Positions 32,424-43,858 of a DNA stretch of 64,000 nt are shown here, one piece after another. A program made the translations under genes and the position numbers. Within the stretch, counting starts at the first letter, position 1, and each line of letters opens with the position of its first letter. The stretch is from Pyropia haitanensis (taxonomy: Eukaryota > Rhodophyta > Bangiophyceae > Bangiales > Bangiaceae): NCBI GenBank assembly GCA_008729055.1, contig SDUX01000006.1, forward strand, positions 753,501 to 817,500, in the 5' to 3' direction. Below the pieces are notes generated by a model. That model had not been told where the DNA came from. It saw nothing but the letters and a program-made list of their open reading frames with translations, and did not search any database.

Positions 32424-33116
32424 CGCCGCGGGGGCGGCCGCCGTGTTGGACGTGGCGGCCGTGCGGGACTCGAAGCGGCTGACCGCCGCCGCCCGCGCGC
32501 GGCTGCTGCGGTCGGTCATTGCCGCCACCCGCCCCGCCGCTGGGACGGCCGCGGCGGCGGCGGCGGCGGGCGTGCCCGCCGGGCGGGTGCCGTACGCGGG
32601 CACCGCCTGGGCGGGGGACACCCGCGGCGGCCGCGGCGGCGGCGGCGGGTGGGGCGGACCCGCGGCGGGCGTCGAGTTTGGCGTCGCCGTCGTGCCCGCC
32701 GACGCCATCGACGCGGTCAACGTGCTGCAGGCGACCCGCCACGCCATGGCCGCCGCGGTCGGCGCGCTGCCGGGTGGCCCGCCCGACGCGCTGCTCGTCG
32801 ACGGGCCGCGCATGCACGTGCCCGGCAGCGGCGGCGGCGGCGGCGGCGGCGGCGATCGTGGCGGCGCCCTGCCGCCCGTGGCGGTGCAGGTGGCGCTCAA
32901 GGGCGCCGACGACCGCGCCGCGGCGGTGGCGCTCGCGTCGGTCCTTGCAAAGGAGACGCGCGACGCGCTGATGCGCGACGCGGACGCGGCGTGGCCGGGC
33001 TACGGGTTTGGCCGCCACGCCGGGTACGGCACGCGCGCGCACGCGGCGGCGCTGCGGCGGCTCGGCGCGTGCGCCATCCACCGGCGGACGTACAAGCCGG
33101 TGCGGGCGGTGGTGGA

Positions 33117-33151
<35 letters not shown>

Positions 33152-33198
33152 AGGGCGCCGCCGCCGACACGGCGGGCCCGCCCGAGGGGGGGGACTAA
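31816..33198 (+). CDS. rnhB: Bacterial-type ribonuclease HII with organelle-targeting extension
   Basis: 460 aa, single exon. Residues 1 to about 155 are an Ala/Arg-rich extension starting MRAALPLGPTAAAA, consistent with an organelle presequence. The catalytic core follows: VAGVDEAGRGPWAGPVVAAA (Asp164 and Glu165), RDSKRLTAAARARLL, DALLVDGPR (third acidic residue), and VALASVLAKETRDALM with the last Asp. The C-terminal signature YGFGRHAGYGTRAHAAALRR...HRRTYKPV is that of bacterial RnhB rather than nuclear RNase H2A. The enzyme cleaves RNA in RNA-DNA hybrids and at embedded ribonucleotides, so it could remove primers made by Twinkle or DnaG. Poly-Gly insertions interrupt the fold between strands (about residues 193-206 and 333-345). 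Divergent from Twinkle across 586 bases. Confidence 0.93.
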
Positions 33199-34239
33199 CC
33201 CACCGTGGGGGGGGACCGCGGCGTGTGGGAACAGCCCCGCCCGCGTGGGCGTCGGGCGCTCGCCGGCGGCGGCGGCGGCAAGCGGCCACCGGCGGGGACT
33301 GGCGGGGGAAGCCGCGCTCCCCGCCGCGGCGGGCGGGAGCGGGAGCCGGCCGGCAGGACAGCGCGCGGCTGGGTACTAGCAGTGCACGAGAAGAGAAAAC
33401 GGAGCAGCAGCACACACGTCCCGCGTGCGCTTGTACCAAACGACCCGCCCCGCAGACGCCCACCACCGCCGCCGCCGCCACCGGCGGGTGCCGCGCCGGC
33501 GGCGGCGCCCGCCACACGGCGGTGGCGCCACGCCACCCCCCCCACGCCACCCGCCCCACGCCACCCCCAACCCGCCTACCCCCCCCACCCCCCCCCCAAT
33601 CCCCGCGCGCCCGCCCGGCGCGGCCGCCGCCACCACGCGCCGCGCGCAAGCGGCCGCGAGGACGCCCCCCGCACACCCTCTCCCGCCTCCCCTTCCCCCC
33701 CCCCCCACCCCCCCCCCCCCCCCCCGCCCCCGCCGGCCGCGGCGTCGCGAGCAGCGACCGGCCGCCCACAGCGCGGCGCGGCCGCCGGGTGCGGCCGCCG
33801 CAGCGGGCCGCGGCGCGGCGGCGGGCGGCCCCCCCACGGGGCACGGCCGCGGCGGCGACGCGGCGGCGGCCGCCGTGCCGCGGGTGGCGGCGCGGCGGCC
33901 GCCGCGGCGACGCGGCACGGCCGCCGCGGCGACGCGGCGGCGGCCGCCGCGCCGCGGCCGCCGCGGCCGCGCGTGCGCCGCGAGCCGCCCGCGGCGGGAG
34001 CCCGGCGGGAGCCGACGGCGCCGCTGACGCGCGCGCGCCTCGCGTCGCACCTCCCCCCCCCCCCCACCCCCCCTCACCCCACGCCACCGTCCGCCGCGCA
34101 AACGGGTCAATCCTCCCAGCCCATCCCCCCCCCCCCACCCCCCCCCTCCCGTCATTGGCATCCCCCCCATCCCCCCATCCACACCCCCCCCCCCCCCCCA
34201 AACGCCGACCCCCCTCCTCCTCCCGCCCCCCCCACCAGC
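33199..34239. other. Intergenic, extreme C-tract and GCC repeat region
   Basis: Contains many C runs (33690-33725, 34050-34200) and imperfect palindromic GCCGCCGCGGCGACGCGGC blocks (33850-33960). Long frames on both strands are poly-Pro/Arg/Ala only. No gene supported; it separates the 3' ends of RNase HII (+) and bL35 (-). Confidence 0.5.
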
Positions 34240-34512
34240 TCAAAAGCGGAACGAGCGCGCCGTCGCGAGCAGCACCCCCACCCGCCGCCGGTCCGCCGCG
34301 TGGATGACCGTCAGCGCGGCGAGCCCCCGCCGCCGCGCCGCGCTCTTGACGTACCGCTTGTGGCTCATGCCCTGCTTGCGCCGCAGGATCTGGCCCGTCG
34401 CCGCGTCGACCGCAAACCGCCGTGACGCGGCGTGGTGGGTCTTGCCGGGCTTGGCGCCGCGCGCGTGGCGCCGTGACGGCGGCGCCGCGGGTGGGACGCC
34501 CCGCCCCGCGGT

Positions 34513-34551
<39 letters not shown>

Positions 34552-34748
34552 GCCGGGCGCACACCGGACGGCGGCGGCGGCGGCGGCGGCGCCGGTGGGG
34601 GGGGGGGGATGCCGCCGCCCGCGGCGGCGGCCAGCCCGCCCAGCGCCCGCCGTGGCGGCCCGGTGGCGGCGACGGCGGCGGCGGCGTGGGAGGGGCGGCC
34701 GGCGCCGCGGCCGGCCGTCCGCGCCAAGAGGCAAAGGAGGGAGGACAT
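34240..34748 (-). CDS. Organellar (probably mitochondrial) large-subunit ribosomal protein bL35
   Basis: The C-terminal 75 residues fit bL35: KPGKTHHAASRRFAVDAATG, ILRRKQGMSHKRYVKSAA, ending ATARSFRF. The proposed start at 34748 (CCACCATGTCC context) gives MSSLLCLLARTAGRGAGRPS, a mitochondrial-type presequence. It joins the mature part after one base is added to a 12-G run (34597-34608), giving 169 aa. Between the presequence and the bL35 domain is a long poly-Gly/poly-Ala stretch that bacterial L35 lacks. Red algal plastid genomes usually carry their own rpl35, so a nuclear copy points to the mitoribosome; this is an inference. Confidence 0.82.
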
Positions 34749-36258
34749 GGTGGCGGCGGCAGCGGCGGCGGCGGCGACGACCGCAGCGGCGGCGGGTCGC
34801 GACCGGCCGGCGGCGGCAGTGACGGAGGGTGGTCGCCGTGTCGTGGCGGCAGAGGTGCGAGGCGGTGGCGGTGGACGGTGACGACGACGAAGACGCGGGG
34901 ACGTCCAGACGTTGGGGAGCACCCGGATACGAAAGCGAGTAGACCGGCCCAGTTCAAAACTGACGGCACAGGAACCGACGCACCCGAAGACGCCGGATAA
35001 CTCGAAAAATTAAACACTCCTGGACAATGAGCAAACGTTGCAGGTGGTCATGAATATTTGTTCAAACATGTAACTACTTGCATTTGTCCGTCGCATGGGA
35101 AAAGACTCCCGTATCTGTGTGGACTGTACTTGTGAGCGGGGATCAGGGGGCCAGAGTGCCCCCATATCAAGTCCCCGCCAGGCCGCCTGCCCCCCGTCGG
35201 GAGGAGGGGTGGGCGAGCGAGGGAACTGCGGACAAAGAGGATCGGTGGCGGCCCCATGAGGCTGTTTTGCACATGTTGCGAGCGGGTGGGGTCCGGCTGC
35301 ATGGTCGGGGTGAGGTATCAGTCGGGGGGTCAGTGGCGGGGGTGAGTGCCTTCACAAGCGCCGTCTCGCGCGCCAGTCGCGGGGTTTACGATGGCAACGG
35401 GCGGCTATCAGCTGGGGCGGTCGCAGGGGGGGGCGGTGATACGGCGTAGGCATGGAATGGGAGTCTGGAGAGCGGCGCCTTGGACCTGAGTGTCCAGCCT
35501 GGTAGAGTTGTGAAGGAATATGGCCGTGGTAGTGGCGTAGTGCGCAGTTGTTATGAGATGTGCTACAGGTGCTGTTGGGTGCTGCGTGGGGTACACAGAA
35601 CAAAACGCAAAAAAGCACGTGGCAGCATTGCTCCCACCCATCCGTCATCCGTCATGAGAACGCTGCAATCCCTTGTGTTCCTCTCCCCAACAGCAGCACA
35701 GCGGATGCCCACGTTTGAGGTGCACCTCTGCGCGGCGGGTGCCCCCTCCCACCCCACCAACCTTCCACCTCCCTGCGCCCCCCCCCCCCCCATGACACCC
35801 GCGCACGCATGGTCACCCTCGCTCCGCCTCGCTCCGCCACCTACACTTGTCCACATCCGCCCCCACCACAAAGCTCGCACGTCACTGCATCCCCCCCCCT
35901 CCGCACGCTCGACTCAATCCCGCCGCTCACGGGCTGGCGGCGGCAGAAGATAGGGGGCACGGGAGGTCACAGCGACAGGCGGCTGGTAGGCAGCTGGCCG
36001 CTGGCACCTGGTGGGCGGCAACCGGCTGAACGTTGCGCACGGCGGGGCTGTCATCGCTGGCCAGCGGAAGGCCGGGGGATGGCCGGCGAGGGGGGAGGCA
36101 ATAAGGGAAGGGGGGGGGCGACCTGGCCAGACAGCTGTGGTCGGTGGGCTTGGGGCCGGGGGCCTGTAGGGCGCCCGGGGGGAACCGGGGTAGGGCGCGG
36201 GGCGCTGTCACCGCGCGGCCCGGAAGGCCACCCCGGCCCCCGCGCCCACGGTCCCCCC
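34749..36258. other. Intergenic, moderate-GC, no supported gene
   Basis: Upstream flank of bL35 and downstream flank of DnaG. 34980-35900 is clearly less GC-rich than its neighbours. No conserved ORF, tRNA-like B box or other RNA signature seen. Confidence 0.5.
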
Positions 36259-39200
36259 TCACCCGGTACTTTCGGTGAGGCCCTGGGCGTACAGCGCGCG
36301 CATGGCCGAGGCGACGCCAATCATCCCCAGCGCGCCCGCCTCGCGCTCGGCCACCGCCCGCGTCTTGGCGTCGAGCACGTCTTGCGCGGCGGCGAGGACC
36401 GCCGCCTCGGCGGCGGCGGCCGCGTCGGCGGCCGCCGCGGCCGCGTCGGGCCGCCCCTCTGCCGCCGCCGCCGCCGCCACCGCCGCCTCGCACGCCGCGA
36501 CCGCGGCGTCGTAGCGGCGCCGCGCGGCGGCGGCGGCGGCGGCGGCGGCGGCCTCGCGCTCCACCGCGACGACCAGCTCCACCGACCCCGCCGCGTGCTT
36601 GACCGGCGCCTTGAGGCGGACCGCCGACAGCTCCGCGTACTGCCGCGCCACGTCGGCGTGGACGGCGGTAACCGCGTAACCGCCACCGCCGCCGCCGCCG
36701 CCGCCGCCACCGCCGCTGCCGCCAGTGCCGCCGCCGCCGGCCGGCCCGACCGGCGGGTCTGGCAGGTGCGCCGCCGCGTCGGTCGGGTCCCGGAAAAGGT
36801 GGTCGACGGCCGCGGCGACGGCGGGCCCCTCCGTCTCCCACAGCGCCTGGCGGACGGCGGCGAGCGACGCCCGCTGCGGCCGGCGGGTCAGCACCCCCCA
36901 CAGCGCGTCGCGCGCGTCGGCCGACCACAGGGTGCACCCCGCCGCTTCGAGCTCCACCTGCGCCGCGAGGCCGAGCCGCAGGATGGGCGCCCGGTGGCGG
37001 CGCTCGGCGTGGAGCGCCAGCCGCAGCAGCTCCTCCTCCTCCGCCACCCGCCGCCGGCGGAGCGTGGCCGACACGAGCGCCGCGCCGGCGGCGGCGGTGG
37101 GGTCGTCTGGCTCCGCCTCGGGCGGGCCGGGGGGGCCCACCAGCCGCGCCCCCGCGTCGCGCATCATCCCCCACAGCCGCGCCTCGCTGGCAAGGACCGC
37201 GTCCAGGGGTCCCCGCGGCACGCCGGCCATATAGTCGCGGAAAATCCGCGCGTACGGGTTGCCCTCATCCACCGCGTCGCCGTCTGGCCCGTCGGCGTTG
37301 GCACGCCCGCCACGGCCGCCGCCAGCCCGCGCCGCCACCTTTTCATTGTACGGGCGCAGCGCGTCGGCGAGGCGCGCGTGCTCCACCGCGGCGCGCAGAA
37401 AGGTCGCGTCCGTGCCCGCCCCCGCGGGGGCGGTCCACCGCCCGCCACCCCCACCGTCGGCGGCACGGCGGCCGCCGCGGCCGGCCGCCGACCAGCCACC
37501 AGCAGAGGCGGCGGCGGCGGCCGCGTCCTCGGCAGCCAGGTCCGCGTTGCGGGCGTCGACGACCAGCTCCAGCAGCCGCTGCACCACCCCCATGTGCGCC
37601 TCCTGCGTCGTCCGTGACAGTCGGTCCGCAAAGCGGGACGCGTAGTCGCGCTGGCGGCTGGTGAAGCGGGGAAACAACTCCTCCGGTGTTGACGGCGGCG
37701 GCGCGCCGCGGCGACGGCCGCCACCGCCGTCGCCGCCACCGCCGCCGCCCTCTGGCGGACGCAGGCCGTACGAGATGGCCGCCCGGGTGGCCAGCGGCAC
37801 AATCGGCGGCAGCGCGTGGAGGATGCCGGCCAGCTCCACGAGCAGCGCCTCGTACAGGGCGTCTGCCTTGGGGGTTGCCGGCGTCGGCGGCGGGCCGTCC
37901 GCCGCCCCCTCTGCCGGCGGCGACGCGGCGGTGGCGGCGGCGGCGGCGGCGGCGGCGGTCGCCGCCGCCGCCGCCCGCGACGCCGCCGCCGCCACCTCAA
38001 TCGCGTGGAGCCCCCGCCACAGCGGCCACGGCCGCGCCGCGTCGGCCATGTAGTAGGCGTAGTCGTCGTCGCTGTCGGCGACAAACGCGTCCGCGTCCTT
38101 GTACTTTGGCGGCAGGAACGCGACGCGCACCCGGTCCGCCGCGCCCGGCGGCAGCGACGGCAGCAGGCCGTCGCAGAGGCGGGCGACCGCCGCCACCCCC
38201 GCCGCGTCGCCGTCAAAGTTGATGACCACCCCCGCGTCGGGCGGGGCGGTCGCGAGCGCGGACAGCAGCTGCTCCCGCGAGAGGGCGGTGCCCATCGCGG
38301 CAACGGCGGTGGCCACGCCGGCCTGGTGCAGCGCGAGGACGTCCATGTAGCCTTCGACGATAAAGACGTGGCCGCCGCCGGCGGGTGGGCGCGGCGGGAA
38401 GGCCAGCTCCGCGGACGCGTCTGTCAGCGGAACGATCGTGCCAACGTCCGCGGGCGTCATCCGCCGGATGTTGCCGTCCGCGTCAACGACGGACCCCACC
38501 GCCGCGGCGGCGGCGGCGGCCTCGGCTTCCGCCCACCCCCCCAGCACCGCCGCCACGCGGTGGCCGTTGAAGAGGAGCGCGCGCTTGCGGAAGAGCGCGC
38601 TCTCCGCGCTGTTGACGTACTTGGGCGCCCGCTCCGACGGCGCGAGCGCGCGCCCCCCAAACGCCACCACCTCCCCGTCCGCGTCCCGGATCGGCACCAT
38701 CACCCGGTCCCGGAACGTGTCGTACACGCGGCCCGTCTTGGCGGACCGCGACAGCAGGCCGACCGCCACGCACTCGTCCTCCTCGTACCCACAGTCGCGC
38801 GTCAGGTACGTGGTCAGCCAGTCAAACGAGTCGGGCGCGTAGCCGAGGCCAAACGCCGTCACCGTCGCGGCCGACAGCCGCCGCTCGGTCGCCACGTACG
38901 CCCGCGCGCGTGCCGCGTCGGCGGAGCGGCCGGTGGCGAGCTCGTCCGCCCACGCCAGCGCCGCCGCCGCCAGGATACGCAGGCGGCCACCGCGGCGGCG
39001 GCGGGCCTCCTCGGCCGCCGCGTCCGCCGCGGCGGCCGCCGCGCGGGACCGCTCCGCCGCCACCGCCGCCGCGGCGGCAGCGTCCGCGGCTTGCTCGGGC
39101 GTCCGCGGCGGGCCGCCGGGGTGGCCCCCCCCGGCCACCGCCCCCCCCCCCCCGGCCGGAAGCGGGAGGACGCGGCGAGCACCGCCGCCGCCTCGGGGTA

Positions 39201-39750
39201 CCGTTTGGCGAGCGACACGAGCGCGTCGCGGCGGGACGGGAGCCCCCGCGCTTCCGCCTCAAACCGCAGCGTGTCGCCCGCGGCGCCACACGCAAAGCAC
39301 CGGTACCGGCCGGCCGCGTCCGAGACGCTCATCGACGGGTTGGTGTCGTCGTGGAAGGGGCACCGGACGGTGACGGCGGTGGCGCCGCGGCGCCACACGC
39401 CGGGCGCGTCGCCCACAAAGTCGGCGATGACGGCGGAGAGGGGGAGGCCCGCCGCGAGCAGCTGCTCGTGCCACGGGCCGGCGCCGGGGGCGGGCGGCTG
39501 CGCGGGGGGGGGGAGGGGGGGGGGGGCGCCGTCGCGGTGGGCGTGACCCTGGGGGTGGGGGGGGGGGGGGGCGCCGCCGCCGGGACGGCCCACACGCCCG
39601 ACGGCGCTGCGCGCCGCCGGGCAGCGTGGGGAGCCGCCGCGTCGGCCACGCCGCCGCCGCCGCGGGGGGGGGGCGCCGCAGGGGCACGGCGGCAACAAAC
39701 GCGGTGGAGGGCTGCGGCGCCGCCAAGGCGCGGCCGAGGCGGGTGCGCAT
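36259..39750 (-). CDS. dnaG: Bacterial-type DNA primase DnaG, organelle-targeted
   Basis: The start at 39750 (MRTRLGRALAAPQPSTAFV) looks like a transit peptide. After single-base corrections at runs 39664-39673, 39557-39571 and 39141-39153 the protein is 1164 aa. The zinc-binding domain reads VRCPFHDDTNPSMSVSD then RYRCFACGAAGD, the CHC2 signature of DnaG. The catalytic domain follows: ATVTAFGLGYAPDSFDWL, FRDRVMVPIRDADGEVVAFG and the TOPRIM motifs VFIVEGYMDVLALHQAG (about residue 468) and VVINFDGDAAGVAAVARL. The long C-terminal half has helical, Ala-rich segments with little similarity to bacterial helicase-binding domains. In red algae DnaB is plastid-encoded and DnaG is nuclear-encoded, so plastid targeting is likely. 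Lies 3.1 kb from RNase HII and 5.0 kb from Twinkle. An internal ATG at 39138 starts the longest intact frame but would lose the zinc finger. Confidence 0.9.
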
Positions 39751-40288
39751 GGCGTGACAGAGGAAAAGAAGAGGACCGAGGAAAGCGAGGGGGGGGGGGG
39801 TTGATCGTCGGGTTCGACAGAGAGGAAAGGGGCCGAGCAAGAGCAAAGGGGGGGGGGTAGGCGTCGGGCTTGACAGAGGGGAAGAGGGCCGAGCAAAACG
39901 AGGGGGGGGGCGGTGCTCGTCGGGGGAGGGAAGGCGTGGGCGTGGAACCAGTCTGCCGGATGATGGCGGGGCGGTTGATCTTCCCCTCCGCGCGGGGGCA
40001 ACCGAGTCGTGTGAGGGATCAAGTCCAGAACTCACCACGTTTCAAACGTAATTGTACCATCCGCAGAGGCACTGTGGAATGGTGGTGGCAGAGAGAGAGA
40101 GACTGAGCTCAGGCTCTGGGAGCGTCCACGTGGGGCACCACCACCTCCGCATCGGTCTGGGCCGTCGCGGTCCCCCTCGTCGGTCAGCCCCTCGCCTGAC
40201 CACTGCCCGTCGACTGGTACGTGGGCGTCGGCGTCCGTCCCGCGGCACAAGCGCAACCACCGCGCCCTCCACGCAACCGGCACACACA
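39751..40288. promoter_or_regulatory. Divergent spacer between DnaG and a methyltransferase gene
   Basis: 538 bases between divergent start codons. G runs at 39790-39799, 39847-39857 and 39902-39910, then a moderate-GC stretch 39990-40120. No TATA or CCAAT match. Promoter content is inferred from gene orientation. Confidence 0.35.
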
Positions 40289-41439
40289 ATGGCGGCGGCG
40301 GCTGCCGCGTTTGTGGTGTCCCCCCCCGGCGCCCCGCCCGCCCACCCGCGCCGCGCGGCGCTGCCGCAGCGGCGCGGCCGGCGGCGGCCCGCGGCGGCGG
40401 GCCGCGGCCCGCGGGCGACGGCAGCAGAGGGCCCCCCCCCACCCCCCCCCCCCCTGGCGGCGGCCACCCCCCCCACCGCCGCGGCGGCGATCGTCTCCAC
40501 CCTCCTCCGGGTGCCGCCCCTCCGGTCCGCCCTCATGGCCGCCGGCCGCGCGCGCATCGTCGCGCGCGCCGACGCGCTCGGCGTGCGCTGGGCGGAGCGG
40601 GTGGCCGCCCTCACCGCCGCCCTCCCCGCCCTCGACGCCCACCGCGTGGCGGTGACCGACGCGGCCGTCACGCCGCCGGCCTACTACCTCGCCCCGTTCC
40701 ACGCCTACGCGGACGGCAACCTCGGCTGGGCGCCCGCGCTCGAGGTGGAGGCGTCCACCCTGGCCGTACACGCGCCGCTCGACCCGGCGGGTGGCCTGGG
40801 GGGGGACGCCCTGCTGCGGACCAACTTTACGCGCATCCTCCGGGAGCACCTGCCAGCCGACGGGGTGCGGCGGGTGGTGGACCTGGGCTGCTCCACGGGG
40901 CTCTCCACGTTTGCGCTGGCGGCTGCGTTTCCCAACGCGGCCATCACCGGCGTGGACCTGTCACCGCATATGCTGGCGGTGGCACGGTACCGCGCGGCGG
41001 AGCGGGCGGCCGGCGGCGGCGACGGCGGCGGCGGCGGCAACGCGGGCGACGGCGCCGCCACTGGGGCGCCCCCCCCCCCCCCCTCACCTTCCTCCACCGG
41101 CGCGCGGAAGACACGCGCCTCCCCCCCGGCGTCGCGGACCTTGTCACCCTCTCGCTCGTCGCGCACGAGCTCCCCGCCGCGGCGCTCACGGCGGTCGCGG
41201 CCGAGGCGGCGCGGCTCCTCCGACCCGGCGGCGTCTTTGCGCTCATGGACGCGGACCCGGCGGCGTGGGCGGCCGCCCCGCCGGCGGCGTTTGTGCTCTT
41301 TGCATCGACCGAGCCGTGGGTCACAGAGTACGCGCGCGTCGACGTGCCGGCGGTGCTGGGGGGTGCGGGGCTCGCCGTGCGGGGGGGGGGGAAGAACACC
41401 GCACGCCACCGGACGGTGGTGGCGGTTAAGGAAGGGTGA
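40289..41439 (+). CDS. Class I SAM-dependent methyltransferase, possibly plastid-targeted
   Basis: MAAAAAAFVVSPPGAPP starts a Pro/Ala/Arg-rich leader. A conserved segment TPPAYYLAPFHAYADGNLGW, which I recall from plant methyltransferases annotated as chloroplast proteins, precedes the Rossmann fold: motif I VVDLGCSTGLSTFAL (about residue 196) and ITGVDLSPHMLAVARYRA. A Gly-rich loop follows, then the frame must gain one base in the C15 run 41069-41083 to continue LTFLHRRAEDTRLPPGVADL, VTLSLVAHELP, LRPGGVFALMDADP and the end at 41439; with that base the ORF is exactly 384 codons. The substrate is not identifiable. It is followed 516 bases later by a second, unrelated methyltransferase on the same strand. 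Confidence 0.78.
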
Positions 41440-41955
41440 GTGGCGAGGGGGGGGTGCGTGGTCAGGGAGGGGTGGGTGGTCAAGGCCGCGTGAGGGGGGG
41501 GGGAGGGGGGGGGAGCGGCGAGGGGGCGGCCGGCTAGCCGGTGTTGCGTCCGAATAGCAGCCGCAACAGGCGCGACGGCCCCCGGCGTGGGATGCCGTGG
41601 CCGCTGATCCGTGACGTGGAAGAGCTGTGTCTGTTGGGCGGCTCAAAAAAAAAAAACTGGTCAGACCCGCCGGCACCACTCCGCGCATCGTCGCGGCTCA
41701 CGTCGCCCCGCCGCCGCGGCCGACGCCGCGACCGACGCCGCGCCCGTTGCCGTCACCCCCCACCGCGCGTCCCCCCCCCCCCCCCCCGCGCCACCCCCCC
41801 CCCCCCCCCCATCACCCCCCTCACACCCCCACCAACGGCACGGCTGTACCGCCCACCCACCCGCGTGTCCACCCGACGCCGCCCCCCGCCGCCGCCGCCA
41901 CCGCCGCCGCCGCCGCGGCGGCCGTCGCCGCTGACCCGCCGCGGCGGCGGCCGCC
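41440..41955. other. Spacer between two methyltransferase genes
   Basis: G-rich first half (41430-41530), an A12 run at 41645-41656, then C runs (41768-41812) before the next ATG. No gene supported. Confidence 0.45.
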
Positions 41956-42138
41956 ATGCCGGCGCGCCCCGCGGGGGCCGCGGCGGCCGCCGCGGCGGCC
42001 GCTGCCGCCGCACCGACGGTGACGGCGGCGGAGCCCGTGGGGGCACCCGCCGCCCGCGCTGACGCCGCCGCGCCGGCGGCGCCGCCGCCCGTGGCGCCGG
42101 CTGCCGCCCCTGACGATGCCGCCACCGCCGGGGGCTCT

Positions 42139-42184
<46 letters not shown>

Positions 42185-42577
42185 CGGCGGCGACGGCGTC
42201 ACCTACGGCGGCGGCGACGGCACCTGCCAGTGGGGAGGCGTCGGCGCCAGCCGTGGGCGTCGAGGGGACGCCGTCCGCGGCGGCGACGGCGGCGGCCGCG
42301 CGACCCCCACCCCCCCGCGGTCTGCCCGCGGCGGTACTGTTTGGCGCTCCGTCCGCCGCGGTAGCCGGGAAGAATCCTTCCGCCGCCCCCTCCGCTGCCG
42401 CCGTCACCGCCAACGGGGCGGCCGCCCCGCCCCGCCGACGGCGTGCGGCGCGCCCCTCCGCCGCCGACGAGCAGCGGCGGGGCGCGCCGCGCGGGAGCTA
42501 CAAGTCCTACTACGCGCGGCGCATGTACAGCACGCCCGCCGGCGGCGGCGCCGCCGCCGCCGGAGCGGCGCCGGGTG

Positions 42578-42608
<31 letters not shown>

Positions 42609-43056
42609 CGGTGGCGGGGGTAGGGGCAAGGGCGGCACGGCGGCGGCGGGCGGGGCGGGTGCCGCCGCCCGCGGCGGTGGGGGCCCGGCGGCCAAGCGCG
42701 CGCGGACGGGCCGGGACCCGCGGCTGGGCCTGCTGACGGCCAAGCGGTGGTTCCCGCCCGGCGCGGCGGTGCTCGACGTTGGGTGCAACGACGGCACGTT
42801 TACGCTGGCGGTGGCGACCGCGCTCGCGCCGCGGCTGGTCGTGGGCGTGGACGTGGACGAGGGGCTGGTCGCGGCGGCCAAGCGCAAGGCCGACGGCGCC
42901 GCGCGGGGGGTGGCACGGGCCACGGCGGCCGCGGCGGCGGCGGCGGCGGCGGCGGCGGCTGCGCCGGCAGCAGCCACCCCGACGGGGGGCTCCCCAGGTG
43001 CCGCCGCGCCGCCACCGCCGGGGGCTGCTACGGCGGCTGGCGGCGGCGGGGACCAC

Positions 43057-43088
<32 letters not shown>

Positions 43089-43542
43089 CGCGCCCTTCCC
43101 GCGCGTTACGTTCCACGTGGCGGACTTTTCCGTGGCGGCGCCGGCGGGCGTCCCCCCCCCCCCCGCCGGCGGCTACGACGTGGTGCTGATGCTGTCCGTG
43201 AGCAAGTGGATCCACCTGGCGGCCGGCGACGCGGGCCTGCAGGCCGCCTTCCGGGCGGCCGCCGCGGCGCTGTCGCCGACGGGGGTGCTGGTGCTCGAGC
43301 CGCAGGGCCTCAACTCGTACAAGGCGGCGCGCCGCAAGGGCCTTCTGACGCCCGCGATGGAGGCGACCGCCGCGGGGCTACGGATGCTGCCGCCCGACGG
43401 CTTCCAGGCGTACCTGCTGGGGGAGGGGGGGTTTGCGCGCGTCGAGTGCCTGCGTGCCAAGCAGGGGGGGGGGGTGCCGTTTGACCGGCCCGTGTACGCC
43501 TACTTTAAGGCGCCAGCAGAGGCGGAGGCAGAGACGGGGTGA
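41956..43542 (+). CDS. Bin3/MePCE-family RNA 5'-phosphate methyltransferase
   Basis: 528 aa, single intact frame. Residues 1-175 are Ala-rich low complexity. Then come the family signatures: GSYKSYYARRM (about 180; the NYxxYYxxR motif), DPRLGLLTAKRWFPPGAAVL, motif I VLDVGCNDGTFTLAVA (about 271), VVGVDVDEGLVAAAKRKA, YDVVLMLSVSKWIHLAAGDA (the SVTKWIHL signature, about 414), VLEPQGLNSYKAARRKG, FQAYLLGEGGFARVECL and FDRPVYAYFKAP. Family members methylate the 5' gamma-phosphate of 7SK and U6 snRNA (MePCE) or the 5' monophosphate of small RNAs (BCDIN3D). SVSKWIHL favours the MePCE type. Poly-Ala/Gly insertions occur in loops, and 12- to 13-base G/C runs here stay in frame. A nuclear snRNA-capping role is inferred. 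Confidence 0.9.
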
Positions 43543-43858
43543 CGGCGGCGGCCGCGGGACGGGCTCACGTGGTTTGGCCGTGCCTCCCCGCTATCAGACG
43601 TCGTGGTCGAAGGCTGTGTCACAGGAGTGACGTGAAGTGCCCATGGGACATCGGGGGTCACTAGCTGACCCGCAGCAGTCACGTTGATGGTGTGCAGGCA
43701 CGCTGCAGGGTGGGTTGCGCCCAGCAGACCTGATGGCTCTCTTCAGAGCACCAACCAGACTGAGGAACAAAAAAAAAAGAAGCACCAAGGAAAGAACAAA
43801 GAACGGAAGAAAGCACTAGGTGATACAAGCATTCAAAAAAAAAAAAATACAGCGATCA
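43543..43858. other. Convergent 3' spacer
   Basis: 316 moderate-GC bases between the ends of the MePCE-like gene (+) and Rab1 (-), with A-runs at 43769-43778 and 43836-43848. Probably both 3' UTRs; no gene seen. Confidence 0.5.

Noticed and set aside
36259..39138. DnaG starting at the internal ATG 39138
   Set aside because: It would discard the clear CHC2 zinc-binding domain encoded at about 39390-39250 in the adjoining frame.
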